DNA of 64,000 nucleotides from NCBI GenBank assembly GCA_027485695.1, contig JAIXQO010000001.1:620001-684000 (forward strand), given 5' to 3'. Numbering within the stretch: the first letter of the stretch is position 1; every line of letters begins with the position of its first letter. The position numbers and the translations under genes were made by a program. This document shows, piece by piece, positions 1 through 8,926 of this stretch. Below the pieces are notes generated by a model. The model had not been told where the DNA came from. It saw only the letters and a program-made list of their open reading frames with translations, and made no database searches. The DNA comes from Pseudomonadota bacterium (GTDB lineage Bacteria; Bdellovibrionota; UBA1018).

Positions 1-96
1 CTCGTGACTTTGTGTGTTAATTGGAGCGTTTTAGCCCCGGTTCTTTTAATCACCAGAGCGGCTTCAATTTTATCCAATGATTTTAGAATGTTCGAT

Positions 97-113
97 CTGG
101 CACAGGCCCTGCT
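97..113 (+). promoter_or_regulatory. Candidate sigma-54 (-24/-12) promoter
   Basis: The sequence has TGGCAC at 98-103 and CTGCT at 109-113. The invariant GG (99-100) and GC (111-112) are 12 nt apart, as in the sigma-54 consensus TGGCACG-N4-TTGCA. It lies about 85 nt upstream of the lipoprotein start at 200. A sigma-54 activator (the NtrX-like protein at 23018) is encoded in this window, but no link to this promoter is shown. The match is by eye only. Confidence 0.4.
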
Positions 114-199
114 CATGGAAATCCCAGTAAACGGGATCTCGTGGAGTCGTTCGCCGCGAAGTGGTGGTGACGAGAGAGATCCCTCCCTAAGGAGAAACT

Positions 200-970
200 A
201 TGAAACTGTCCCAAATCAAAAAGGCTCTTCTCGCTACCCTGAGCCTCGGTATGCTCGTAATGATTTCTGCGTGTGACACGACGGTCGTCGTGGAACCGAC
301 TAACCCAGGCGGCGGCACGCCGGTCGATCCAATCCGTTATGCTTGGTATGACCTTTATGGAAATGGTTGCGCTACATCTGCAGCCGGCCCTCGCCCAGGC
401 TGTAACTTCTTCTACTATGACAATCAGCTCGTGAAAATCATCGACGCAGAAGATCCATACTTCTACGAGGAATATTACAATCTCGCTTATGACACGTACT
501 ACTTCTACCTCAACGGTCAACAGTACTACTACCAAGGTTTCGCTTGGGTGAGCCCGACCGGCATCATCTATGATGAATTCGGTAATGCTCTGAACCAGAA
601 AAAAGGCAAAGGCCGTAACGTCATCGGTGACGTGGCTAAAGCAGAGAAGAAAGTAGTCGAAGCCGCAGGTAAAGCATTCGCTTCTCGCTACGCTCTCTCT
701 GTCAACAAAGGCATCGAAATCGCACGCACGCTGAACGACTATGCCAAAATCGGCAAAGACCGTATCCGTAACGAAGCCGACCTCGCTTCCTTTACCCAAC
801 GTCTCTACGGCGTTGAGTATGCTCGCGTAAAAGACGCTCTCGCGGAATCCCAAAAAGGAAACCAAGAAGCTCTGAACAAGACGGTTGCTGAAGCAGCTCA
901 AAACTGGGGCACCAGCGAAGAGAACATGAAGAAGATCCTCAAGAACTTCTACAAAGGGTTCGTGAAGTAG
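200..970 (+). CDS. Exported lipoprotein of unknown function
   Basis: This 256-residue protein starts with a lysine-containing n-region, a hydrophobic stretch and a lipobox ending in Cys25 (MISAC), so it should be lipidated and membrane anchored. Residues about 26-45 form a Pro/Gly/Thr-rich linker. The next 80 residues are very rich in Tyr, Phe and Asn, with runs such as YYNLAYDTYYFYLNGQQYYY at about 93-112. The C-terminal half is highly charged and helical, rich in Lys, Ala and Glu. The start is well supported by the sequence AAGGAG just before ATG 200. A sigma-54-like promoter precedes it and a strong terminator follows, so it is probably transcribed alone. No family was recognised. The codon use (many C-ending codons) resembles the highly expressed genes of the window, which suggests an abundant envelope protein. 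Confidence 0.8.
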   Translation: MKLSQIKKALLATLSLGMLVMISACDTTVVVEPTNPGGGTPVDPIRYAWYDLYGNGCATSAAGPRPGCNFFYYDNQLVKIIDAEDPYFYEEYYNLAYDTYYFYLNGQQYYYQGFAWVSPTGIIYDEFGNALNQKKGKGRNVIGDVAKAEKKVVEAAGKAFASRYALSVNKGIEIARTLNDYAKIGKDRIRNEADLASFTQRLYGVEYARVKDALAESQKGNQEALNKTVAEAAQNWGTSEENMKKILKNFYKGFVK

Positions 971-1000
971 CACGCATGAGAATGTGCTAGGCAATACTCA

Positions 1001-1042
1001 GGGCTCCTTTTCTCCATGAGAAGAGGGGCCCTTCGTGTTTTT
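1001..1042 (+). terminator. Rho-independent terminator
   Basis: A 13-bp stem (arms 1001-1013 and 1020-1032, with G-U pairs) is followed by a T-rich stretch (TTCGTGTTTTT). It lies 30 nt downstream of the lipoprotein stop. Beyond it, an 8-bp inverted repeat (1045-1052 and 1090-1097) lies in the spacer before the next gene; its role is unknown. Confidence 0.75.
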
Positions 1043-1140
1043 AGAGCGCCGCGTGGTGCGGTTTGAAAGGCGCGGATTGCACCTGGTTGGCGGCGCTAAC
1101 ACTGTTTATCGCGTGAATCCGATCTGAAGCGTGAAATTTT

Positions 1141-1156
1141 TGGCGCGGTTTTCGCT
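1141..1156 (+). promoter_or_regulatory. Candidate sigma-54 (-24/-12) promoter
   Basis: TGGCGCG-GTTT-TCGCT fits TGGCACG-N4-TTGCW with two mismatches and keeps the GG and GC doublets 12 nt apart. It is about 45 nt upstream of the ATG at 1200. Together with the site at 97-113 this gives two neighbouring exported-protein genes the same promoter type. The call rests on visual matching. Confidence 0.35.
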
Positions 1157-1199
1157 ACCGATATCTTAAAATCCGTTTTGCACGGTGGAGAAATTGATC

Positions 1200-2306
1200 A
1201 TGTGGAAATCTAGCCTCGCTCTTTTGCTCGTGGTGGTGGGTTCTGCCCAAGCCAAAACCACGGATATCGTAAGAATCTCCGGATCCACTCCAAGTGTGTC
1301 TGTCAGTTTAGAGGGCGACTTGTCTCGCACGCTCTACAGAACCGAGGAATACGAAACCACGTGTTATCGTACGGAGACCTACACGGACTACGAAACGAGT
1401 TGTACGACTCGGTACGAACAGCGTTGCACCACCGAAGCGCCGACTTGCGTTCCCGTATGCCGGGACGTGATGCGTCCGGTATGCAATAGCAGTGGCTGCA
1501 CGGACTACCCGACTCGGGAGTGCACCGAGTCTTGCTCAGGCGGCGGCGAAACTTGTTCGAGCGTTCCTGTTGGCCAAGACTGCCAAACGTTCCCAGTGAC
1601 TCGCTCACGCGAGGTTCCCTACTCTTGTACCGAGACCCGCCAAGTACCGTATGGAACTGAGATCTACGAGCGCCGTCGTTCTCACATCGAACTCCAAGTC
1701 TCGGGCGACGTGGCTGAATTGTCTGGAAGCGATGAACTCCGTGTCGATGTCCCTGAAGGTCTCGATGTCTCGGACTTCGGTGTAAGCATCACGATGCCAA
1801 AAGAGAGCCAAACGCATCTATTCTATGTGACTCAGGCGAAACGGGAGACGATCTCGAGCCGCGCTGGTTCAACTGAGATTAAGTACGTTTACGCAGTGAA
1901 GATTGTCGATCGTAAGAAAGTCCGCATGCCCTACTCGGAGCTTCAGAAAGTCTTCGTGTCTAAGACCGAAGTGATGATGGTAGTGGGCGGTGCACCGTTC
2001 GACGATCACTCGGCGATCTCTATGCGCATCGAGAAAGATAAATGGATCGGTCCTTGGAAAACGATCTTGAATGAGAAATTGGGACGTCGAAATCTAAAGA
2101 TTGAGAACATCCCGAACGGTCAGAAAATCACGATTTCTCTAAGAGATCTGGATTTCGATTTCAATCGCCGCCCTCATCGCGTCGTAGTGAGTCACACTCG
2201 CGATATGACTCGGGAGTTCTCCAAGAACCTCGTGAACACGTCGATTCTGAAAACCATGCGTGTGAGTATCTCCAGTCAGAAAACGGCCGAAGTTCGTTTC
2301 AAATAG
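1200..2306 (+). CDS. Cysteine-rich exported protein of unknown function
   Basis: The 368-residue product begins with a classical signal peptide (MWKSSLALLLVVVGSAQA, cleavage after AQA). An upstream in-frame GTG at 1185 exists, but GGAG at 1187-1190 is correctly spaced only for ATG 1200. Roughly residues 45-150 carry twelve cysteines in a Tyr/Thr/Glu-rich segment with the recurrent motifs YxTE, TSC and TRE. The remaining 220 residues contain no cysteine and look like a beta-rich soluble domain. The periplasm or cell surface is the expected location, with the Cys segment probably disulphide bonded. No known domain was recognised. A terminator follows and the gene stands alone. Confidence 0.75.
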   Translation: MWKSSLALLLVVVGSAQAKTTDIVRISGSTPSVSVSLEGDLSRTLYRTEEYETTCYRTETYTDYETSCTTRYEQRCTTEAPTCVPVCRDVMRPVCNSSGCTDYPTRECTESCSGGGETCSSVPVGQDCQTFPVTRSREVPYSCTETRQVPYGTEIYERRRSHIELQVSGDVAELSGSDELRVDVPEGLDVSDFGVSITMPKESQTHLFYVTQAKRETISSRAGSTEIKYVYAVKIVDRKKVRMPYSELQKVFVSKTEVMMVVGGAPFDDHSAISMRIEKDKWIGPWKTILNEKLGRRNLKIENIPNGQKITISLRDLDFDFNRRPHRVVVSHTRDMTREFSKNLVNTSILKTMRVSISSQKTAEVRFK

Positions 2307-2335
2307 TAGAAGTGAAATAGCGGTAGTGACTCGGA

Positions 2336-2376
2336 GCCCGTACCTGTCCCCTCAGGTGCGGGCTTCTCTATTTTTC
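2336..2376 (+). terminator. Rho-independent terminator between convergent genes
   Basis: The arms GCCCG-t-ACCTG and CAGGT-g-CGGGC (2336-2363) enclose a short loop. They are followed by TTCTCTATTTTT on the plus strand. The hairpin lies between the Cys-rich gene (ends 2306) and the reverse-strand protease (ends 2381), so it may act on both transcripts, although the T-run favours the plus strand. Confidence 0.75.
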
Positions 2377-2380
2377 TGAT

Positions 2381-5300
2381 CTAATAGACGTACGGAATTC
2401 GAATCCACTTACCGCCGCAGAAATACACGGCCTCGGTCGGCGACGTGCCGTCGGATGGTTTAGCCGAAAGCTCCTCACAAGTTTCATCGGTCAGGAATCG
2501 GAATTTTGCCGGACGAATTAGGGAACTCGTTGATTCCGTCTGATCCGGAAGAATGAACTCCGAACCCGGGTAGGCACCCATTCCATCTGGAATACGGATG
2601 GCAGGTACCGCTGATCCATTCACTCCTGCGATGCCCGGGTAGAATTGCCTTTCGAAAATCGTGCTCGGTAGGAAGGTGTATCTTCTCAAACTCGTGGAGA
2701 GTGGCCGTTCCATTCCGGATTCGGCGTAATAAATATCATACAGCCCTTGCGCGAATGCAGCGACCTTGCCGGATAGCGAGTAGGCGGCAATTCCTTTAAA
2801 TACGATATCGCCCGGGAACTGCGCACGGATGCGAGTTTCTTTGAGTGATACGTGGGCACGTGGATCAGCGACGAGAACGGTGAATCGTTGATCTGGATCA
2901 CCGATTCGGTAGTTGAGAGCTACGGTTTCCGGATCGCTTGGATTCGTGCGCACGAGCGGGAATCGCGTGGGGATCTGGAGGTTGATCCGAGGATAGGGCA
3001 CGAATTCTTGTACGGTCACATTTTCTTTTGGATTCAAGACCGAGTCGATCCGAATGATCGAATACCGAGCCAAAAGGTTCAGCGAGGTCGATGCGAGCAG
3101 TGTTGCAGTGCCGAGTTTTTCGCCTTCAAGCAGGTACTGTGGGATCCAGTCGTTCAAGGCAGGAGTATTCAACGTTCGGACACCGGTTTGTGAACTTGGA
3201 TCATGATAATAGATTCGAAGCGCTTTTTTCAGATCCGGAAATGGATTGAGCCACGGATCGAATGCAGGCTCGACTTCCTCGGGTGCGAGCGCACCGAGAT
3301 CAATCCAAGTTGGCGTGAGTCGCGTTCCAAGTTTCACCCAGCGGAAATCGTCCATCTTAAAGAGTGAGACGAGTTGTTTGGAGCCGTCGATCTTAGCTTG
3401 TGGGAGAACTTCTCGTCCGTCGTAGTCTAAGTAGTCCAAAAAGAACGTCGGAAAAGGATCGTTTCGTTCCTTAGGCGAGTAGAAGGTGAGAAATAAATCG
3501 CTCTTACCATCGAGACTGACGTCCAAGCGTTGTCTTAGGCGAATGCCCACGGCGCGCGGGTACTCACGCTCAAAAGGTTCGTGAGCGAAATAGCCGCCAT
3601 TTCGTTCCTCCAGCACCTGGAATTTGAATTTTTTCTCTGACGACTGTACGACCGCTAGGTAGTCGAGGCCTGGTTTTCCGTCTTTGCGCTCGATTTGATA
3701 AAGATCAGCGTCGCTGAGGAGTGTTCCTTGGGTGACCGAGAGCGTCTGCGCACGCTCAGGCAGACCGTCGGCCTTGAGCCAGGTGGAGAGTAGGACAGGT
3801 ATGAGGAATGTCTGCTGTTCTCCTCCAATAGAGGTTTCAGCGACCAGCGGAATCTCGCTCGGGATTCGGTCGGATAGCACACGGAGTGTGACTTCGACTT
3901 GGTAAATGCCGTTCTGATCTCGTGTCAGCGCAAAAGTGGTTTCAGGAACTTCGTATCGATGGGAGAACGCCGTCTTGGTTTTCTTCAGGCGAACCGTAGC
4001 GGGAGCCGAAGTGGACGCTCCAATATTCGTGAACTCGAGAGATACTTTAAAAATAGAGGCGTGTTCACCTTCTAGAATGGACGGATAGACGCCTTTTTGT
4101 GTCGGCTTGAGGTAAGGCTTAATCGGCGTTTCAAGTGAGCGCTTGATGTCGAGCCTGCCAGACAAGAGTTTAGATCCGGTTTTCTCATCGCGACGTGCTC
4201 CCTGGTAGAGCCGAGCTTCGACTTCGTTCACGGGTACACGCGATTGCAAGAGAGACGCGATTGCACCAGAGACGATCGGTGTCGCCATCGACGTGCCTTC
4301 TTTGAAATCGTAGCCGGCGTACTCGTTGAAAAACTCGCCCGTATCCTCGTGCGGGATCGTGCTTAAGATCCAAAAGCCGGGTGCCGCGATATCGACGCCA
4401 TTTCCGAAGTTCGAAAAATCAGCAAGATTTCCGGTGTGGTCGTGAGCGCCCACGCAAACGACGTTCGAGTAGTGACAAGGGTAGGCAAGTGCTTCGGTGC
4501 CGTCGTTTCCAGCCGCGGCAACGACAAAAATACCTTGGTTTCGTGCCAGATCGACGAGTTCTCGCATGACGGGAGAATCTGATCGACCGTTCCAGCCTAG
4601 GGATAGGTTGATGACTTGGACTTTGTTTGCGATGGCGTAGACCATGCCGCGCGCTACTTGGGAAACGACCGTGTTGGCTTCGTTCCATCCGAGTACGCCG
4701 CCGCTACCAGACGATGGATCTTCTCCGATCACGCGGACTGGGAGAATTTTTGCAAAAGGAGCCACGCCACGAACGCCAATGGAGTTCTGTTGGGCCGCAA
4801 TCAGTCCGGCGACGTGAGTTCCGTGACCAATATCGTCGGTGACGACTTCGGAACCTTTGGATCCATTTTCTCCATCCTCGGATTCAAGCAAGCTCCAACC
4901 CGCGCAATCGAGTGGATAGCCGTTTCCGTCGGTATCAACGTTGCCGAACTGCTCTTTGCAATTCGAGAACGGATCGTCTTTTTGACATTTCTGGTAAGCC
5001 TCCAGAGCCGCGCATTCACTCGGCTTCTTCTGAATGCTTGCCTGGAGATCCGGGTGTTCAATATCCACGCCGGAATCGAGTACTGCGACGACCACGTCTG
5101 GGAAAGGTCCCACGGGATCCTTGAGATCAATTGTCTCGTTCGGTACTCCGCGAATTTCGGTTGAATCGAAACGAGTGAGGTATTTCCAGAGCCGTATCTC
5201 GGAACGATTCAGATACCACTGTTCGCGGCTGAGCGGATCCGTTTGTTTCAGTTTAATGGTATCGTTCTCATCAATTCGTACCTGTAGATGACGTCTCTTG

Positions 5301-5578
5301 ATGAACTTGTGCAGACGTTCCAAATCCGAGTTGAATAGCGTTTCGTTTGCGCTGATCGACTGAAAGACAAGCGTGGATGAGAGATCCGTTTTTCTGTTTT
5401 TGATGAGGACGTTCTGCTCAGCCTTGGAGAAGAGTGGCTTCAGCGATTGTTTATGACGGAACTGAGTCGAAAGCGCACGGAGCGACTCAGATGAGCCGGA
5501 AATGAGCCACTGAGGCGTCGCCGCATCTGCCGGATGGAGAGTTCCAATGATGGCTAGGGTGAGAATGAAACGAATCAT
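2381..5578 (-). CDS. Secreted subtilisin-like serine protease (family S8)
   Basis: The protein has 1065 residues. A signal peptide (about 1-19, ending ADA) is followed by an N-terminal region of about 140 residues that may be a propeptide. The S8 catalytic domain spans about 160-470. The triad is visible as Asp168 (VLDSG), His252 (GHGTHVAG) and Ser430 (GTSMATP), with the oxyanion Asn358 (AAGND). An insert at about 185-225 contains four cysteines. The C-terminal 590 residues have no motif I recognise and probably form beta-rich accessory domains. The enzyme should act in the periplasm or outside the cell. Its start overlaps the stop of the upstream gene by 4 nt (ATGA), so the two are translationally coupled. 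Subtilase membership is certain; the substrate is unknown. Confidence 0.93.
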   Translation of the reverse strand: MIRFILTLAIIGTLHPADAATPQWLISGSSESLRALSTQFRHKQSLKPLFSKAEQNVLIKNRKTDLSSTLVFQSISANETLFNSDLERLHKFIKRRHLQVRIDENDTIKLKQTDPLSREQWYLNRSEIRLWKYLTRFDSTEIRGVPNETIDLKDPVGPFPDVVVAVLDSGVDIEHPDLQASIQKKPSECAALEAYQKCQKDDPFSNCKEQFGNVDTDGNGYPLDCAGWSLLESEDGENGSKGSEVVTDDIGHGTHVAGLIAAQQNSIGVRGVAPFAKILPVRVIGEDPSSGSGGVLGWNEANTVVSQVARGMVYAIANKVQVINLSLGWNGRSDSPVMRELVDLARNQGIFVVAAAGNDGTEALAYPCHYSNVVCVGAHDHTGNLADFSNFGNGVDIAAPGFWILSTIPHEDTGEFFNEYAGYDFKEGTSMATPIVSGAIASLLQSRVPVNEVEARLYQGARRDEKTGSKLLSGRLDIKRSLETPIKPYLKPTQKGVYPSILEGEHASIFKVSLEFTNIGASTSAPATVRLKKTKTAFSHRYEVPETTFALTRDQNGIYQVEVTLRVLSDRIPSEIPLVAETSIGGEQQTFLIPVLLSTWLKADGLPERAQTLSVTQGTLLSDADLYQIERKDGKPGLDYLAVVQSSEKKFKFQVLEERNGGYFAHEPFEREYPRAVGIRLRQRLDVSLDGKSDLFLTFYSPKERNDPFPTFFLDYLDYDGREVLPQAKIDGSKQLVSLFKMDDFRWVKLGTRLTPTWIDLGALAPEEVEPAFDPWLNPFPDLKKALRIYYHDPSSQTGVRTLNTPALNDWIPQYLLEGEKLGTATLLASTSLNLLARYSIIRIDSVLNPKENVTVQEFVPYPRINLQIPTRFPLVRTNPSDPETVALNYRIGDPDQRFTVLVADPRAHVSLKETRIRAQFPGDIVFKGIAAYSLSGKVAAFAQGLYDIYYAESGMERPLSTSLRRYTFLPSTIFERQFYPGIAGVNGSAVPAIRIPDGMGAYPGSEFILPDQTESTSSLIRPAKFRFLTDETCEELSAKPSDGTSPTEAVYFCGGKWIRIPYVY

Positions 5579-8500
5579 AGGCCATTCCCGAAATAGAGGG
5601 CACGAAGCTCGTATTCACCCAGTTGAAAAGGGCGCTTCGGGTCCCATTTGAAATAGAACACTTGCTGATAAGGAGACTTGCGATTCTCTACGCCGAACGT
5701 TCCCAAGGAGTCCGGGAAATAGGTCTCGTCGCCGGCTTCGTCACCCTTGCGAAAACCGCTGACACTGATGACGACGAAATAGTTTTCCTTGCCGATGGAC
5801 TCCAGGAATCGTCCGGGGTGAACGCGTCTCATGAGACGGTCGACGAGGCCGTGGATCCAGTCGAGTTTGGCTTTTTTCTGCTGGCGGTTGTCGACGTCGG
5901 TCCCAGCGGTGATCTCGGGACGTTTTTTCATCCACTTAAATAAGCGGTTCATCCAAACTTTGCCGCAGCTTGTGGGGTCGGATTCGCATTCGGGATCGAG
6001 TGCGCCGGTATCAGAGATGGTGAGGAGGAACTTGGTCCGCTCTGCTTCAGGCAGCTTCGGGTCGAGTGCTTGCTCGATGGCAGTGATCGCCTCCGGATAG
6101 AGTGCAATCCTCGATTGTATGTCGAATGCCTGGAGCTTGGTCATATTCTGAAATGTTTCGACCGAATAGAGCGGTGATCCTTGGTTCAGGTACTCAAACT
6201 GCTGGGAGAGTCCATCAAGGATCTTGAGTAATTTTTTCTGAGAAAGATTCCAGCCGATGAAATTCTCGGTAATGAACGTATACGGCAAAAATGGATGTTT
6301 GCTCGTGACGTTGCCGTCGACTTGAATACCGCGGGAATGCGCGCGACCGAACAAAGTTCCGGATGGATTCAAGTTGGGGCCTGTTTGAAAAAGGGCATCG
6401 GTACTGAGTAGTCGATTTACGACCTGGCCAAAAAGCGCATAAGGCGCCTTGCCGTCGATCCGATTCGTACGGGTCGTATAAATCGTCAGAGTCCGGTCCT
6501 CAAGGCTTCGCTGGTAAATCGGATGTTCAGGGCGAACGACTTGAACTTCGTGCGCTTCACGGTAGTTTGACCAGTTCCACTGGAGGACTTTGCCGGAGCG
6601 AGTTTTACCTTTGAGTTGGTGAGCGATCGGAATGATTTCGTTTTCTTCGTTTTTCTTCAGTAGTTCAGTCTCATTGGAACGGAACAAGTCCTGAAGGCTA
6701 CGAAGCAAAGTCAGTCGTGCCGCCGCGAACGCAGTATCCTGAGACTGGTCATCGTCCAAGAATGGACGTAAATCGATGATGATCGCTTGGGTGTCGGTTT
6801 TGCCTTTTCGCTGGCTCAGGTCGCCACGAGCGAGTTCAATCCACGCGGAGACCGATGCTGCTTCGGCGTTCGTACGCGTGGTAATTCGCGAATCGTAGAC
6901 TTGGAGCGTATCGCCCTTGCGCGTGATCATGATGCGGTTTGAGATCGCTCGCTCGTGGTCGAAACTAAATCCGACTGATGGCTGAAGTGGCGCAAGTGCA
7001 GGGCCTGCGAGCTCGATCAAGCTAAATGCCGCTTGGGCACCGAGGTTGAGAGTCCAGCCGTCGACGACCGTAAGAACCTCATCACTCTTGAATTGGTCGA
7101 AGAATCCCTTGAGAACGCGTTTGACCTCTTCATCTGAGGGACCATCGGGTCCGGGGGCGGTTTTTGTGTCTAGCAAACGTCGAAGTTGTTTTTGGACCGA
7201 TGGGACAAAAAGATATTTCCAGGGCTCTTCTTTGACTGCGGCCAAAGAAGTGAGTGGTCTCACGTGAACATAGGCGCGCGAAAATTGGATCCGTCCTTTG
7301 ACTCCTGTATTTGAGAAATCTTGGGTTCCGTTGACACCGACGAATCCGCCGACGTTCGCTCCGATGGAGAACGTATCCACGAGCTGAGCACGGGAATCGC
7401 TACCGTAGTAAGTTCCCGAGTTCAGCGAGCGATTGAGGTTCAGACTAAATCCGCCGGTAGTGATCGCGTACGGCACGATCGGGAACGTGAATGGCTCACC
7501 CGGATGCTCCGCTTGATGCGCGACGAGTTTCTCAACGACGTATTTTATGTACTTGTCGAGTTGTTGTTTCAACGCAGAGTCGAAACTTTTGATCTGAATC
7601 AGGTCGTCGAACCGTGAGATGGCTTCACGAAGCGTCTGACCGATCAGCTCCATCTTAAAGATGTGCTTCAATTCGCTCCAGCGTAGGGGCGCCTCGCGCT
7701 CTTCGGTTGAGAGTTTGACCACGCAGCAAGGATCTCGGTCGTAATCGAGCGGCACTTCGCCTTTGATCACCCAAGGAGCGGAATTGAATTTTGTTTTGGG
7801 TTTAAAAAGTGGGAATTCCTTTTTACCCAGAACTTTGCGGACCAAGCCGTCACGACGGGTGACGAGTTTTCGATAGATGAGTTCACGGATACTGGGGTTA
7901 AATCCAGACGCCGCGATGATGGACTGCCATTGCGCTTCGGTGAGTGCGGCGATTCGACGAGTGATCCATTTGACGTCATCTATTGAAGTATAGGGCTGAA
8001 AATGTTGGGCGAATGGGTGATCGATCAGGATCGAGTCATCAGCGATTTTAGGGAATTCCCAAGGGAATAGATTGAGCGAGCGCTGGAAAAAATCAAAATT
8101 CATGAGAGCAAATGCAGCGACGATCGCGCGAGTGGCTCGGTAGTTTTGAATATACTCACCGTTGACGAAGCCCCAATAGTAACGGGTCCTTTGAACGTTC
8201 TCGGTAACGCGCGCTGGCTCGATGGCGACGTCTTTGATGGTGAGGACCTTGAGCTTGCGGTCTTCTTTGACGATCCAGAGCTCGGGCTCGATTCGGTTGA
8301 CCTCTTTGAGAGACAGTTTGAATTGATCCAGTTCCTCGACGGTTGCGAACTCCACGTTTAGGGTCGCGAGCCATTGCGGAGAATCTTGTACATATCCCAG
8401 TGCCTTCAAGAACCGATTGAGCAGGATTCCTTGCTGCACCATGGGAGAGAGCGTGATGTGAAAAGTTTTTCCGCCGTAAACTACATTCGATTGAAACAAG

Positions 8501-8805
8501 TTCGAAGACTCAATGACGCTGTAAAATTGTGCGATTCCGCCGGAGCTAGGATATCCTTGAGGGGATTCGAGCGATGCTCGCGCCGGATCCCATACATCAT
8601 TGGGCGCAGGATCAAGTTGACTGAGGTCGATACCTTGCGAACCCAGGGAGAGCGCTGTTTGCGTATCGATGCGCGTGCCGTCGGCTTGGACGAGATCCGA
8701 TGCTGGCATCGTATCTTTGGTGGTGCGCGAGATCTTGAGCGTATCCGCAAGTGAGGCGTTCGATAGAATCAGCGCGAAGATGAATGAAATAGATATCCGA
8801 CCCAT
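5575..8805 (-). CDS. Large secreted protein of unknown function, coupled to S8 protease
   Basis: I chose the ATG at 8805, giving 1076 residues that begin MGRISISFIFALILSNASLA, a good signal peptide. An in-frame TTG at 8844 would add 13 residues and bury the signal. Neither start has a convincing ribosome binding site. No catalytic motif or known domain was recognised. The protein has long mixed alpha/beta stretches, one Cys-Cys pair (DPCCVV, near residue 360) and two further cysteines near 980-990. It is the first gene of a two-gene unit with the S8 protease downstream (4-nt overlap), so it may be a substrate, partner or co-exported factor of that protease; this is inference from position only. 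The region 8806-8926 is the divergent promoter space shared with hutU. Confidence 0.7.
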   Translation of the reverse strand: MGRISISFIFALILSNASLADTLKISRTTKDTMPASDLVQADGTRIDTQTALSLGSQGIDLSQLDPAPNDVWDPARASLESPQGYPSSGGIAQFYSVIESSNLFQSNVVYGGKTFHITLSPMVQQGILLNRFLKALGYVQDSPQWLATLNVEFATVEELDQFKLSLKEVNRIEPELWIVKEDRKLKVLTIKDVAIEPARVTENVQRTRYYWGFVNGEYIQNYRATRAIVAAFALMNFDFFQRSLNLFPWEFPKIADDSILIDHPFAQHFQPYTSIDDVKWITRRIAALTEAQWQSIIAASGFNPSIRELIYRKLVTRRDGLVRKVLGKKEFPLFKPKTKFNSAPWVIKGEVPLDYDRDPCCVVKLSTEEREAPLRWSELKHIFKMELIGQTLREAISRFDDLIQIKSFDSALKQQLDKYIKYVVEKLVAHQAEHPGEPFTFPIVPYAITTGGFSLNLNRSLNSGTYYGSDSRAQLVDTFSIGANVGGFVGVNGTQDFSNTGVKGRIQFSRAYVHVRPLTSLAAVKEEPWKYLFVPSVQKQLRRLLDTKTAPGPDGPSDEEVKRVLKGFFDQFKSDEVLTVVDGWTLNLGAQAAFSLIELAGPALAPLQPSVGFSFDHERAISNRIMITRKGDTLQVYDSRITTRTNAEAASVSAWIELARGDLSQRKGKTDTQAIIIDLRPFLDDDQSQDTAFAAARLTLLRSLQDLFRSNETELLKKNEENEIIPIAHQLKGKTRSGKVLQWNWSNYREAHEVQVVRPEHPIYQRSLEDRTLTIYTTRTNRIDGKAPYALFGQVVNRLLSTDALFQTGPNLNPSGTLFGRAHSRGIQVDGNVTSKHPFLPYTFITENFIGWNLSQKKLLKILDGLSQQFEYLNQGSPLYSVETFQNMTKLQAFDIQSRIALYPEAITAIEQALDPKLPEAERTKFLLTISDTGALDPECESDPTSCGKVWMNRLFKWMKKRPEITAGTDVDNRQQKKAKLDWIHGLVDRLMRRVHPGRFLESIGKENYFVVISVSGFRKGDEAGDETYFPDSLGTFGVENRKSPYQQVFYFKWDPKRPFQLGEYELRALYFGNGL

Positions 8806-8926
8806 GAAGTCGCGGAGTTTAACAGATGCGTCAAACAACGGCAAAACTCTCTCGAATTCCTCGGTGTTTCATCCTACAGTCTGAAGAACTTCATCTCAGT
8901 CCATTCCACGAATCGGAGCAAAATCG

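Noticed and set aside
113..994. 293-codon open frame antisense to the lipoprotein at 200-970
   Set aside because: The sense frame has a good ribosome binding site and lipobox; the antisense one has neither.
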